From NCBI GenBank assembly GCA_036365455.1, contig JAWQUS010000002.1, forward strand, positions 2,852,001-2,916,000: a stretch of 64,000 nucleotides of DNA, read 5' to 3'. The position numbers and the translations under genes were made by a program. The notes beneath the pieces were generated by a model. It ran no database searches. It saw only the letters and a program-made list of their open reading frames with translations, and was not told where the DNA came from. This DNA comes from Macrosoma leucophasiata. Taxonomy: Eukaryota > Arthropoda > Insecta > Lepidoptera > Hedylidae. This document shows, piece after piece, positions 20,861 to 31,802 of the stretch (its first letter is position 1; every line of letters starts with the position of its first letter).

Positions 20861-21267
20861 TTTTTTTTTTTTTTTTTTCTAATAACACACTATGTGTAAC
20901 GGATAGGACCATCAATTTTCAACAGTCCATGCCTATACAAATGTTGACTTCATCCCCCAAGGTCTTTTTTCTTTGAGAATGTAAAATCATCAGTTATTAC
21001 GACTCAAACTTTGATTCAAATTTTATGTGTTTCAACCCTGATAACAACAGTAGATCAGCGTATCAGTCGAAGACGAACGCTACGCGTATGTGCATAGGTA
21101 TGTATTGCTAAGATGCTGCATTTCATACGCACACACGCGTACCGTTCTCCTCACTGTCATCACGCACGGTATTTGTGTGAAACGCTGAGCATTTTCATAG
21201 ACGACTTGTTAGGGTTGTCGAATAAAATAAAAAATAATTAATTTTTAAACTTTGTATGAAAAAAAAG
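20861..21267. other. Unassigned stretch after a T-run
   Basis: A T-run near 20862-20878 is followed by about 390 bp with no recognised gene or repeat. Confidence 0.35.
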
Positions 21268-21496
21268 TAGTAGCCATAGCGTTTATTACCGATGCAAAAT
21301 AGTCTTACATTTTTTGCGGGGGAAATACGTGTCACACACACATACACTACAAAATTCGTCTTTTACTACGAAACTTACTTTATCAAAATACAGAAACAAT
21401 TTCACGCACACATTTAAACATCTAGGCGACAGGCATAGGCACACTTGTGCTTGTACTTCGACAGTGGGTAAAGCGTGTATATGCCTACTGCAAGCA
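21268..21496. mobile_element. M2 MITE, interior without ends
   Basis: GTAGCCATAGCGTTTATTAC, GATGCAAAATAG, CATTTAAACATCTAGGCGAC and CTTGTGCTTGTACTTCGACA match the interior of the M2 copies. The GC-rich inverted ends are gone. Confidence 0.75.
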
Positions 21497-21697
21497 AATA
21501 TCTAATACTGCAGTCACAAGTGTGGAGGACAGACAATATTGTTACAATGTTCTATCCACGTTCAAAATGCATTATCCTACATATTTTATATGGTATGAGA
21601 ACAGCTGCCTACCCGTTTATAACCTTATGATGCCACATAAAGCTTTAAATGAACTTATAAACTATTGATATAACTTGCCACAAATTGTGTCGATGAT

Positions 21698-21772
21698 TTT
21701 TTTTTATGTAATGGAAGTGGCAAACAAGCACTCGACCGCGCCCGTATCGCACAACCGAGTAGATCGCTTGTT
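21698..21772 (-). mobile_element. Possible SINE-5S / Rep-A chimera
   Basis: On the minus strand a 5S-like piece (AAGCGATCTACTCGGTTGTG, CGGGCGCGGTCGAG) joins directly to the last 33 bp of Rep-A (TGCTTGTTTGCCACTTCCAT) and its A-tail. Either template switching made a chimera, or a truncated Rep-A landed beside a SINE-5S fragment. Confidence 0.5.
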
Positions 21773-23643
21773 GTCCCAATCAACCGTAGTTTCAATTTAA
21801 GCGCCAAAATTGATGTTTAAAATTAATATCTCTCATACCATAGCACAAACTATTTCCAAAGTAATATGAGCGAGAATAAAACAAGCCCGTGTCTGTTAAA
21901 TAGTTATTCGGGACGCTAATGTAGTTGGGCGGCTTGTAGTTCGCAAAGCCACTTACGGTGGTCCTATCAGAACACCAGCGCTGTAGTGCCAACTACAGCA
22001 ATCAGCTGAGATGGGTACCATTTTTTTGGTCTCACACATACATCATGCCGGTAGTTGTGTTAAGTTGTTTCTGTTTTTATTATTGTTTTTTTTTATTATT
22101 ATTATTATCATTTGTTTATTTAGTGTGTGTGTGTGTGTGTGTCTAAAAATAAACTATTTCTATTTCCATTTCTATTTCTAATGTTTGCCAACCGAAATCG
22201 ATTGTGCAAGTATTCAACGTGTCCTAAACTATTAACTAGGTTCTCCAAGAGGGGAAGTCCAGAAGTCTGGAAACTTCCCGGACGCCTTCTCCGTCTGTGC
22301 GTTCTGTATGGTGCAGCGTACAATTTGTTGTGATACGGTATACTTATACGTACGGTATATATATACTTTGGTGATACGTATAGTTCGCGTCAAGCAAGTT
22401 AAACAAAAATTGCGGTCTAAAAATTATGAAGAAGTGTAAGACAGCTTTAGATAAATAATAAAAATCCAAAGGATTTCGTCGTATTAAAATATATATAATA
22501 TGTATATAAAAAGCTATTTATTATATAGTTTTTTCTCAAAAATGGTTAGTATTATGAAAAAATGTATAAGCACAATTTTTGTAGATAATTGTATGATCTC
22601 CAGTTTTTTCTGACATATTTATCATAAAACTAACCGTTTTGCTGAAAAATTCAAAAAACCCATTTTTGCAACCTTTGACCTTGAATAATTTTTTTTGCAC
22701 ACATTGATACGGACTTTTCACAATTTCATAATAATGGCGTCCCTAACACCTATGTAAATTTTCAGCTTTCTGGGAATTTATGCAATAATTTATTTTTGGG
22801 TTAAATTCGGACTATATTTTTTAAAGAAAAATGGAAAGAAAAACATGTGTCAAAGGCATGTGTTAATGCGAAATAATATAAAAAACCATTAAATTCGGAC
22901 TATTCATGTCCTCCCATCAACAGTGTAGGCGTAAAGCTTACGAACGAAATTTTCAATGCGTACTACGACATTATACTGACTTTGAGTTGTGACTTCACTA
23001 AATATTTTGTATCAAAGACGAGTCAGCTATTGTAGTTTACTTCTATTTACATAACAAAATGGAAACATAATTTTTATCCTAGTTATACTAAGTATAACGA
23101 GGACAAAAATTCACTATACTGTGTTCAAACACAGTATAAACTGTTTCAAGAGTAATAATATGTAATAAGATAGAGAATAAAAATAGCTGGTTCCGGTTAA
23201 ATAGCTGTTCGTGACACGAATGTTACCAGGTGGAATCGATTGCGCAAGTATGTATTCAACGTGTCCGCAACTATTAATTAAATTGGGTCGGTATGGGGTA
23301 CCGACTGGTAGTTCGGAGATCTAGAAACTTCTCAGACGCCGCTGTAATGGCTTCGGTATGGTGTAGCGTCCAACTTGATGGTACAGATTTATCTAATATT
23401 TCTTGGGAACACTCTAGAAAATTATTTTCATAACCTCACACGACGATATAATCTTTAAGAAATACACCGACAAAACAAACGTTTTCTGCTGCCGTTTTAT
23501 GTGGAGGAGAAATCGTGGCACGAAACCATAGACCAGTTCAATAACCAGTCTTTGGTTTTGCACCAATGACACAATTGGCGATTTAACACATAAATCTCCC
23601 TAATTATGTACCGGATGCATACTGAACGAGGATTGCTACGGTT
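21773..23643. other. Unassigned AT-rich stretch with one internal repeat pair
   Basis: 22190-22330 and 23226-23390 are related (AATCGATTGTGCAAGTATTC and AATCGATTGCGCAAGTATGT, later GGTGCAGCGTACAA and GGTGTAGCGTCCAA). A GT microsatellite lies at 22122-22142. A piece near 22813-22885 (AAAGAAAAATGGAAAGAAAA, GTGTTAATGCGAAATAATAT) matches the SINE-T3 body. No gene recognised. Confidence 0.45.
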
Positions 23644-23762
23644 GTTTTTTTATGTTATGAAGGTGGCAAACAAGCAACACAAAGACCAGAGGTCAAAATG
23701 CAAATACGTTGCCACCCTTGAGACCTTAGTTGTTATGTCTCTTTGATAGTTATTACGGGGCC
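23644..23762 (-). mobile_element. Rep-A, internally deleted 3' part
   Basis: The tail joins GGTGGCAAACAAGCA directly to ACACAAAGACCAGAGGTCAA, so the GATGTTAAGTG segment is missing. Confidence 0.7.
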
Positions 23763-23795
23763 AGATCGTTGTTATCTAGTCATTTATTTATTTAC

Positions 23796-24151
23796 TAGCT
23801 GACCTGGCAAACTTCGTATTGCCTCACAATGAAATAATGTGTCAAAGGTTTGATAGATACGGACTATTTGTATAGGAAAATGAAATTAAATGTAGAGATT
23901 CCAGTGGGAATGAGTGATTTTCCCGCAGTAAAAAGTAGCCTAAATGTTGGCCAGGCTTAGTATCTATACACCACAAAAAGTTTCATTCGAATCCGTCTAG
24001 TATCTTCGGAGATTCGCCTGGACAAAGGGACAGACAAAAAAATTAAAAATTATTGAAAAGTGTTCTAAAACTATTTTAACATCGCCCCCAATTAGTTTTT
24101 TGTAAATATATATAATGTACAGACACGCGGCTTTTACTGTTTTATTATATA
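23796..24151 (+). repeat. Rep-R-type repeat
   Basis: Begins CTAGCTGACCTGGCAAACTT, similar to 13537. It ends with CGGCTTTTACTGTTTTATTA and TATAAG. No coding frame. Confidence 0.65.
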
Positions 24152-24171
24152 AGATATTTATAAACCCACTT

Positions 24172-24309
24172 ATTCATAAACGTATTTTAGCTATAGTGTT
24201 GCTAATCTCTCCTTTGACTTTTTCTATCCTGCACTTTTGACAATGCAACTGACAAAAACAAAGCATTCTATAGCTAAGACGTTTCTAGTGCACGTTTGTG
24301 AATAAGGAG
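24172..24309. mobile_element. M8, small inverted-repeat MITE
   Basis: CTTATTCATAAACGT at the left and CGTTTGTGAATAAG at the right are inverted, and inner TAGCTATAG and CTATAGCTA pair as well. About 138 bp. The target duplication is unclear. Confidence 0.55.
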
Positions 24310-24712
24310 GTAAGTCCTTATTGTCACAATACGCATACAAAATTGTTACAAATGGAGAACTTAACGCTAGTTGCTGGGTTAGGAAGGAACGATTAACAGT
24401 CGTGTGTATTGTTGGTCTATTTCATTTAATATCTTTGATAGTATCCATCGACGCGCCACTATCCTTAAAATGAAATCGGCAGTTAAACTCCCCTAAGCTT
24501 CAATCGATTGTTCGCAAGTCTCTTCAGAGTACTTCACACATTGTCAACATGCTAACCACACGACACAAGAAATAGGGACATGATTAATAACATGACTTTG
24601 GCACGATGCCAGCATTCCACGATTCAATTCGGATTTTAATCGATTGTAGGTACACAAGTCTTTTCATATTACTCTTCAAATACGAAGGTGAATATTTTGT
24701 CTTTATACATTA

Positions 24713-24783
24713 GGTGCGTCAGGACCGGGATATCTGGTGCTTGACACTCTCTGTCTACCCCGTAAGGGACTTGGCGTTAAAAT
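24713..24783 (+). mobile_element. LINE-X, last 70 bp
   Basis: TGCGTCAGGACCGGGATATC, CCCCGTAAGGGACTTGGCGT: the extreme 3' end of LINE-X, strongly 5'-truncated. Confidence 0.7.
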
Positions 24784-24854
24784 ACTTTTCATTTTTTTCA
24801 TACACTCACACACACTGTGAAACACCGAAATGTTTGTAAGCGCAGAACTTCCAT

Positions 24855-25290
24855 AAATGGTAGTGTTCAGCACTATCGTGTTCCGGTTTTTTTTATGTAA
24901 TGGAAGTGGCAAACAAGTATGCAGTTCACATTGATGTTAAGTGATGACTGCAGCCTATAGACACTTACACAAAGACCGAGGTCAAAATGCAGATGCGTAA
25001 CCAATCTTGAGGCCTAAGGCGTTATGCCTTTGTGCCGGAAATTACAGAGCCGTACATTACCACCTGATCGGAACAAGATAGTGCTGAACACTACCATTTA
25101 GCGGCAAGTATATTAGGTTATGCGGTGGTGCCTACGCCCGCGAGCTCCGTCACTGGAGCTCTACTCTATGCCATATTCGCCCCTAATGACGCCCCGTAAT
25201 AACTTATCACAGAGAAATCACAACTTTCTCAGGGGTGGCAATGCATTTACATTTTGACCTCTGGCATTTATGTAGATGTCTGTAGGCTAC
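24855..25290. mobile_element. Rep-A nested in Rep-A
   Basis: An older plus-strand Rep-A (24855-24887 GGTAGTGTTCAGCACTATCG; 25190-25290 CCCCGTAATAACTTATCACA) is split by a near-complete young minus-strand copy at 24888-25165. The outer copy keeps the older-type block, which fits the order of events. Confidence 0.78.
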
Positions 25291-25301
25291 AGATTTATTT
25301 T

Positions 25302-25845
25302 TTAGGGTTCCGTAGTAAACAAGGAACCCTTATAGTTTCGCCATGTCCGTCTGTCTGTCTGTCCGTCCGCGGTTTAGCGCAAAAACTGACGGTACTAGAG
25401 ACTTGAAATTTGGCACAAGTATACACCTTAATCACGCCGACAAAGTGGTAGAATAAAAACATGAAAAAATATGTATTCAGAGTAACCTCCAGTAAACTTG
25501 TAACGCCCGTATATATTTTTTTATTTTCGATTCTATATAGTGTGTAAAGTAAAGTGCAAATTTTCGTTAGACTCAAGTGTCCCCTACAGACTAAATGGTT
25601 GTTGTTAGAAATTCAAACGTTACGGTAATAGAAGCTACATATAACGAAATTAAAAGGAAAACTATCACACTTAAGTTGGCCTTGCAAGTTTGCGAGTAAT
25701 AGTCGATCAAATGTATTTTACTCGAAAATTTCGAACAATTCCATTGAAAATATTTATTTATTTGTTTCATTACATCTCTTACTCTGTAAGTGTAACTACG
25801 GGACGCTACACTGCGCGTGGCCCGACACGCACTTGACCGGGTTTT
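25302..25845 (-). mobile_element. GTCY-bearing element, copy 1
   Basis: Left end AGGGTTCCGTAGTAAACAAG with a GTCT/GTCC array at 25341-25370; right end CGACACGCACTTGACCGG. The copy at 27822-28457 is in the opposite orientation. Elements of this kind are known in Lepidoptera as carriers of hitchhiking (GTCY)n arrays. Confidence 0.75.
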
Positions 25846-25857
25846 TTTATTTCATTA

Positions 25858-26062
25858 GGTTTACAGACAAGCAGACGGGCCACCTGATGGAAAGTGGTCA
25901 CCGTCGCCTATGAACATTTGCAACACCAGGGGAGTTGCCAACGCGCTGCCAGCCCTGGAGGACTCCTTTGACGCCATTTTTGAAGAACCCCATATTGTAG
26001 CACCGAGGGAACACCTCAGAGGGAAGTTCGTTCCACAATTTACAATTTGCAATAGCTTGTGA
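25858..26062 (-). mobile_element. LINE-Z, 3' end
   Basis: On the minus strand it reads LWNELPSEVFPRCYNMGFF and continues to GVANVHRRR and a stop, a non-LTR retrotransposon C-terminus. The common lepidopteran tail TCAGGTGGCCCGTCTGCTTG follows. 59190-59500 is a relative. Confidence 0.78.
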
Positions 26063-26140
26063 TCGTGTCTATAGACTTATTGACATTAAAAAGTACATCA
26101 CACTATTGTCAACGTGGTAACCACACGACACGAGAAATTT

Positions 26141-26345
26141 TGACGACCCGGTTAGTCAAGCGGTGCGAAACCACCGTTTAATTCGAAGGGTCGCGGAATC
26201 GATCCCCGCACCGGAACAAATATTTGTATGGCCTACAGATATTTGTTTCGGGTCTGGGTGTTTGTGTATGTGTTGTATGTGTACAACGGCACCCACGACA
26301 CAGGTTTATACCTACTGTGGGGCTGTGAGTGTGAGCGTATTTTAA
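26141..26345 (+). mobile_element. SINE-T2
   Basis: GACGACCCGGTTAGTCAAGC head, ATTCGAAGGGTCGCGGAATC (B-box mutated), then ACAAATATTTGTATGGCCTA and CTGTGGGGCTGTGAGTGTGA. Near full length. Confidence 0.82.
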
Positions 26346-26514
26346 TCGGGACAAAAACAGCAACGTGTGGTTACACAGTGTTGGCTTGACGCCAATTCCG
26401 CGTTCTAAATCATATGGCTTTAGAGTTATGATTTACTGCTCTTTGCGGAATTGTAATGAAGGGATGAAAGCATCTATTGTGTATGATAACCGTTTATTGT
26501 TATGGTATTTTGGA

Positions 26515-26712
26515 TGTAAAGGAGATGTTGCGAGCTCGGCTCTGGTTCGTACATGTCCTCAAAAAATGGGTAAATTAAAGAAGAATCCGAAAAAAATACA
26601 ATTAATTTATTCAAAAATATATTTTTGAGTTACAACTACATTTAATTCAAACGATTTTATCATTTTCAACCATGTTCAACATGGCGGCGATACAGCCGAC
26701 GCTTGGGATAGT
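26515..26712 (-). mobile_element. Element T, right-end fragment
   Basis: GGAGATGTTGCGAGCTCGG, GTACATGTCCTCAAAAAATG and ACCATGTTCAACATGGC match the right end of 7627-8120 in inverted orientation. Confidence 0.6.
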
Positions 26713-26764
26713 ACCTATGTAGATAAAACAAAACTAACGCTAACTGTATCTTACTAGTGCATCA

Positions 26765-27818
26765 CATATAATAAACAAGTGCGAGTTCGACTCGCGTGGT
26801 GAGGGTTCCGTAATTTAAATAAATATTTTCGAAAATATTAAATATTGCAGGGACATAGCGGTTACGGTGGTACCGGCAGGGGGGGTTATATTATTAAGAA
26901 TGTTCGATTTAATTTGAATACTCAAACTTCTTATAGGTTTTCCAGTAATCTATAGGCAAAGAACTATTTTCCACATTTTTTCAAAATTTTAAGTTCAGTA
27001 GTTTCGGAGATAGGGGGGGGGGAGGAATGGTCAATTTTTGTCGTTTTTCTTAAATAACTTCAAATTTGTTTATGCAAAAATTATTAAAAAAAAAACTGGT
27101 TGCCTGTAAAGTCGGTTTTACGGGCGAAGATTTTACGTGACAACCTCTTTTTCTCGGTAGAAAGGCATTCGCCGGTCCGGCAGGCCTCTCTCTCGTTCGG
27201 TGACTCATCGTTACGTTACCGGGCGTTACACTTTTTCATGAGTGACTCCGAGCCGCAACTTAATTTAAGACGTTGTCACGTCAAAATATATCTGAGATGC
27301 TGACAACAACCTCTTTCATTTTATATGTCACACGACACAAGTTAGGCAATCGCCCGACGCCCGATCCTGCTGACTACGCATCGGACGTCCGGCATGTGTT
27401 GTGTGGAGTGCTTATTCGGCAACCTAGTTTTAAGTTGTTATTTTAGTTTACTTTATAAATATCTTTTTAAATGCAATTTAGGCTTGTAGAATTATTTAAG
27501 CAATAAACTTGTACTTCAGTTAATAAATATATTTTTTTTATAGAAATCCTTCCGCCGTAACATAACTCACAGTTTACGAATTTTTTATTTTTTATTTTCT
27601 GATTTACCACCCGAAAGTGGTTCCCATGTTTAAAATTTATTATTTTACTTGACGTGTTCATCTTTGGGTCACCAATTTACATATATTCATCAAATTTCAA
27701 CTCAATCGGTCGAGTAGTTTCGGAGCAAATTGGCTGTGACAAACGGACAGACAGACAGACAGACGCACGAGTGATCCTATAAGGGTTCCTTTTTTCCTTT
27801 TAAGGTACGGAACCCTAA
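26765..27818 (+). mobile_element. GTCY-bearing element with internal insertion
   Basis: Starts CAAGTGCGAGTTCGACTCGC and ends TACGGAACCCTAAAAA, with a GACA array near 27737. Compared with the copy at 62508-62998 it has about 430 extra bp (about 27090-27530). That segment begins GGTTGCCTGTAAAGTCGG and holds a second, unrelated GC-rich block. Confidence 0.75.
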
Positions 27819-27821
27819 AAA

Positions 27822-28457
27822 ACCGCTCAAGTGCATGTCGGGCCACACGCAGTGTTGGGTTTTGTAGTTACAGAGTAAGAAATATAATAAAAAAAAAAAA
27901 TATATTTTCTACGCAGTTGTTCGAAATTTTCGAGTAAAATACATTTGGTCGATTATTACTCGCAAACTTGCAGGGCCAACTTAGGTGCGATAGTTTTCCT
28001 TCTAATTTCGTTATATGTACTGTCGCCGTAACGTTTGAATTTCTAACAACAACCGTTTAGTCTGTAGGGGGGTAGGGGGGGGGGGGGCTACACTTGAGTC
28101 TAACGAAAATTTGCACTTAAAAGCTTAATAAGTCACTAACAATTAACTAAATCGAAAAATGATGTTCGCACACCCATAATATTTTTAGAGAAGACCTATC
28201 CAACAATACCTTACACTATATGAAAATCAAAAATAAAAAAAAATATCCGCGCGTTACTAGTAGGGGAGGTTACCCTAAAATCATTTTTTTTTACTTTTTT
28301 ATTCTACCACTTTGTCGGCGTGATTATGGTGTATACTTGTGTCAAATTTCAAGTCTCTAATACTAATAGTTTTTGCGCTAAACCGCGGACGGACAGACAG
28401 ACAGACAGACAGACATGGCGAAACTATAAGGGTTCTTTGTTTACTACAGAACCCTGA
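27822..28457 (+). mobile_element. GTCY-bearing element, copy 2
   Basis: Abuts the previous element. Opens CTCAAGTGCATGTCGGGCCA, includes a G-run near 28068-28086 and a GACA array at 28385-28417, and ends TTTACTACAGAACCCTGAAA. Confidence 0.75.
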
Positions 28458-28499
28458 AAACGATGTATTGGATCGATCAAATTAAAGGAATCCAGAGAT

Positions 28500-29062
28500 G
28501 TTTTAAAAAATTGGAAATCGTTTAGTATAATAAAATAAAATATTACTTTTTTTCCGAGTACTATATAATAAACGAAAAAAACAATTTAAAAAAATGGTAA
28601 TGTTAAAATGACATCGCCCGCCATTCGCCATGTTGGTTTTGAGTTGCAATTCTAACTATAAATAATGTTTTGTAACTGCAAACAAAGCTATGTAATTTTA
28701 TTTAAAGAAAAATGGAAAGAAAAATTTGACTTCAGGCGAGACTCGAACTCGCGGCCTACTGAAGTCCTGCCCGATTCATGAATCGGGCAGGACTTCAGTA
28801 GCTCAATTGGACTAGATAGCGGCTGGACTAGATTCCCAGTAGGCCGCGAGTTCGAGTCTCGCCTGAAGTCAAATTTTTCTTTCCATTTTTCTTTAATTAA
28901 AATATTTTTCACAAGCATGTGTTAATGCGAAATAATATAAAACAAAGCTATGTAAGTGGAAATATGCAGTATGAAACGTTTTTATATTGATTTTGTCTGT
29001 TACTGATATTGTTTACAATACATGGCCGGAGGTCCATACATTTTTGCAACATTTCCTTCCGT
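28500..29062 (-). mobile_element. Element T, left part, split by a SINE-T3
   Basis: Inverted relative of 7627-7900: TTGCAATTCTAACTATAAAT, GCCATGTTGGTTTTGAGTTG, and GGTCCATACATTTTTGCAAC at its end. It is interrupted at 28696-28939. Confidence 0.65.
28696..28939 (+). mobile_element. SINE-T3 inverted dimer (foldback)
   Basis: The right half is a tRNA-Tyr-like SINE: TAGCTCAATTGGACTAGATA, then GCGAGTTCGAGTCTCGCC and the body CAAATTTTTCTTTCCATTTT. The left half is an inverted copy of the same unit that lacks the A-box region between two CAGTAG motifs. A 16-bp duplication containing AACAAAGCTATGTAA lies at 28680-28695 and 28940-28955. Confidence 0.85.
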
Positions 29063-29081
29063 ATCTCACTTTAATATTTTA

Positions 29082-29360
29082 CTGGTGGTAGAGTGCATGA
29101 GCTCGAGGGCGTAGGCACCTCCGCATTACCTAATTTACTTGCCGCTAAATGGTAATGTTGAGCACTATCGTGTTCCGGTCAGGTGGTAATGTACGGCCCC
29201 GTAATAACTGTCATAGTGACATAACGTCTAAGGTCTCAGGGGTGGCAACGCATCTGCATTTTGACCTCTGCTTTTTCTGTGGGTGTGTAGGCTGTAGTTA
29301 TCACTTAACATCAATGTGAGCTGCGTGTTTGTTTGCCACCTTTGTAACATAAAAAAAATA
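29082..29360 (+). mobile_element. Rep-A, older subfamily, full length
   Basis: TTACTGGTGGTAGAGTGCAT to AACATAAAAAAAATACAAAC, with GTCATAGTGACATAACGTCT in the diagnostic block. Confidence 0.85.
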
Positions 29361-29627
29361 CAAACAAACACCCACTTACCCCCCCCCACCCACCATTTGG
29401 CCCATGTGTAAAACAATATTACAACACACATTTTGTAACAAAGTACATGAGCATATTTTATCCGAACTAACTAATAACTAGCTTCTAGTTGTCTAGACTC
29501 AGTTTGGGTTACCTAGTTAAAAGTTGGAGATACGTGGAATACTTGCCTAATCGATTTAAATCGCTGGCATCTTCACGTAAATTTATCTAGCGCTCGCTAA
29601 TTTTATTTAATTAAGCACGTATACTAT

Positions 29628-29812
29628 ACTAGCTGTTGCCCGCGGCTTCACCCGCGTGGATGTCGTTTTATAAATAAATAAGTAGCCTTTGTTCTTTCTC
29701 AAAGTCAGTTCTATCTATGTACCAAATTTCATTAAAATCGGTTCAGTCGTTTGGACGTGAAAAGGTAACAGACAGAGTTACTTTCGCATTTATAATATTA
29801 TAAGTAGGGATT
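29628..29812 (+). repeat. Rep-R repeat
   Basis: CTAGCTGTTGCCCGCGGCTT, GGATGTCGTTTTATAAATAA and GCATTTATAATATTATAAGT: a complete short copy in the orientation opposite to the intronic one at 5437. Confidence 0.78.
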
Positions 29813-29850
29813 ACTCTTGAAATACTATAAGATTCATTTATCCAGCCCTC

Positions 29851-30110
29851 TTTTTTATGTAATGGAGGTGGCAAGCAAGCGTGCAGTTCACATTGATGTT
29901 AAGTGATGACTGCAGTCTATAGACACTCACAAAGAGCAAGGTCAAAATGCAGATGCGTTACCACTCCTGAGGCCTAAGGTGTTATGCCTCTGTGCCGGAA
30001 ATTACAGGGACCACCGGACCGGAACACGATAGTGCTGAACACTACCATTTAGCGGCAAGTATATTAGGTAATGCGGTGGTGCCTACGCCCGCGAGCTCCG
30101 TCACTGGAGC
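29851..30110 (-). mobile_element. Rep-A, young, nearly full length
   Basis: Minus strand from the T-run to GAGCTCCGTCACTGGAGC, with a deletion near GGGACCACCGG. It is joined head-to-head to the next copy. Confidence 0.83.
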
Positions 30111-30111
30111 G

Positions 30112-30325
30112 GAAATGGTAGTGTTTGGCACTATTGTGTTCCGGTCAGGTGGCAATGTACGGCGCAGTAATTTCCGGCTCAGAGGCATAACACCTTAGGC
30201 CTCAGAAGTGGTAATGCGTCTGTATTTTGACCTCTGGTCTTTGTGTGAATGTCTATTGGCTGCAGTCTTCACTTAACATCAATGTGAACTGCAAGCTTGT
30301 TTGCCCCTTTCATGACATAATAAAA
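30112..30325 (+). mobile_element. Rep-A, 5'-truncated
   Basis: GGAAATGGTAGTGTTTGGCA to CATGACATAATAAAATAT. Together with 29851-30110 it forms an imperfect palindrome. Confidence 0.8.
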
Positions 30326-30697
30326 TATATATTGCCTCAGAACAAACATCTATACTTTCACATCTATAAAAGTAGTAAGCTAAAATGCTGTCAATTCATT
30401 TGAGCTTACCATGAAACCCGTAAGGATTCTGAATTTCAGACCAGTTTAATGGACATAAAATTTAAAACTCAATACCTTTTGATCATAAAAATGTTAGAAA
30501 GCCAACCTTTTTCCTCTTTTCAGCAGTTCGCATCTGATTCTACGCAATGGTTCATAATATTAAAGAAGCGGCCATCTCGCGCTCTGAGGGTTCCATACAA
30601 TCCAGAAGGTATATAAAAATATTTTTCCTTTATATGTATGCATCTTCACGCCAATGTAATGTAAAGCGATGTAGGTTCTATAAAACATCTGTTCATG

Positions 30698-30855
30698 GCT
30701 AAGGTGTTATGTCTCTGTGCCGGAAATTACAGAGCCGTACATTACCACCTGACCGGAACACGATAGTGCTGAACACTACCATTTAGCGGCAAGTATATTC
30801 GGTAATGCGGTGGTGCCTCCGCCCGCGAGCTCCTTCACTGGAGCTCTACCACTAG
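30698..30855 (-). mobile_element. Rep-A, 5' half
   Basis: CTAAGGTGTTATGTCTCTGT to GGAGCTCTACCACTAGT. LINE-Y begins at the next bases. Confidence 0.8.
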
Positions 30856-31305
30856 TTATGATGACGTATGGGACAGAAACGTGGTTGCTCACTATGGGCC
30901 TCATAAGAAGGCTCAAGGTCACTCAGAGAGCAATAGAGAGAGCTATACTCGAAGTTTCTCTTCGAGATCGAATCAGAAATGAGAACCAAAGTTACCGACA
31001 TAGCTCACCGAATATTGTGAAAAAGCTAATAAATAAATAAAAAAAAAAAAAAATAAAATAAAATAGCGAGACTCAAGTGGCAGTGGGCAGGGCACATAGC
31101 TCGAAGAACTGACGGCCGTTGGGGCTGGGAGTTCTTGAACGAAAAACGAAGTGTAGGCAGGCCCCTTACAAGATGGACGGACAACCTGGTGAAGGTCGCG
31201 GGCAATTGCTGGATGTGGGCGGCCCAGGACCGTTTGGTATGGCAATCTTTGGGGGAGGCCTTTGTTCAGCAGTGGACGTCTTTTGGCTGAAATTATTATA
31301 ATGAG
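30856..31305 (+). mobile_element. LINE-Y, 3' end of reverse-transcriptase ORF
   Basis: The frame reads TYGTETWLLTMGLIRRLKVT and, after an A-rich interruption near 31035-31065, RLKWQWAGHIARRTDGRWGW, then GRPLTRWTDNLVKVAG and FVQQWTSFG before a stop. This order is the C-terminus of a non-LTR (RTE-like) retrotransposon ORF2. The tail is ATTATTATAATGAGGATGAT. It is a truncated, dead copy. Confidence 0.85.
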
Positions 31306-31355
31306 GATGATATTACAATCTGACCGGAACACGAAACATGAACAACGATAACGTG

Positions 31356-31420
31356 ACGGGTGGGACTTGAACCCGCGACTCTAGTCGAGCCGCTCTCCCA
31401 ACTAATCTACCGAAGTGCAC
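31356..31420 (-). mobile_element. tRNA-like SINE head (SINE-T3 relative)
   Basis: On the minus strand TAGATTAGTTGGGAGAGCGG (A-box) is followed by CGCGGGTTCAAGTCCCACCC (B-box). A T3-like tail ATTTCCATTTTCTTTTAAAA stands at 31525-31550. Confidence 0.65.
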
Positions 31421-31587
31421 ATCCGACTGTCGAATTTTTCCTTCACATTTACTGCATTGCCTTGGGGTGGTAGAAACGACATCTATTGATGACATTGATA
31501 ACAGTGCTAGTTTGGCAGTCAACTTTTTATTTCCATTTTCTTTTAAAATATTTTACTCGCATGTGTTATTGCGAAAAATTCAATAAA

Positions 31588-31802
31588 AAAACTGGTTGAG
31601 TGCGAGTCGGATTCGCGCACGCAGGGTTTCGTTCCATCATCTATGTTATAGCGGAAACAGAAATACATAATTTTCTAGCTATCATGGTTTATGAGATACA
31701 GCCTGGTGACAGACAGACAGACTTGTTAACTTTTAGGTACGGCATCCTTACGATCCCATAAGGTTTTCGTTTTTCCCTTTGCCTGTACGGAACACTATAA
31801 AA
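31588..31802 (+). mobile_element. GTCY-bearing element, short
   Basis: TGAGTGCGAGTCGGATTCGC start, GACAGACAGACAGACT array, GCCTGTACGGAACACTATAA end. Internally shortened. Confidence 0.7.

Noticed and set aside
30973..31332. 119-codon frame on the minus strand
   Set aside because: Antisense of LINE-Y; the sense strand carries the recognisable retrotransposon C-terminus.
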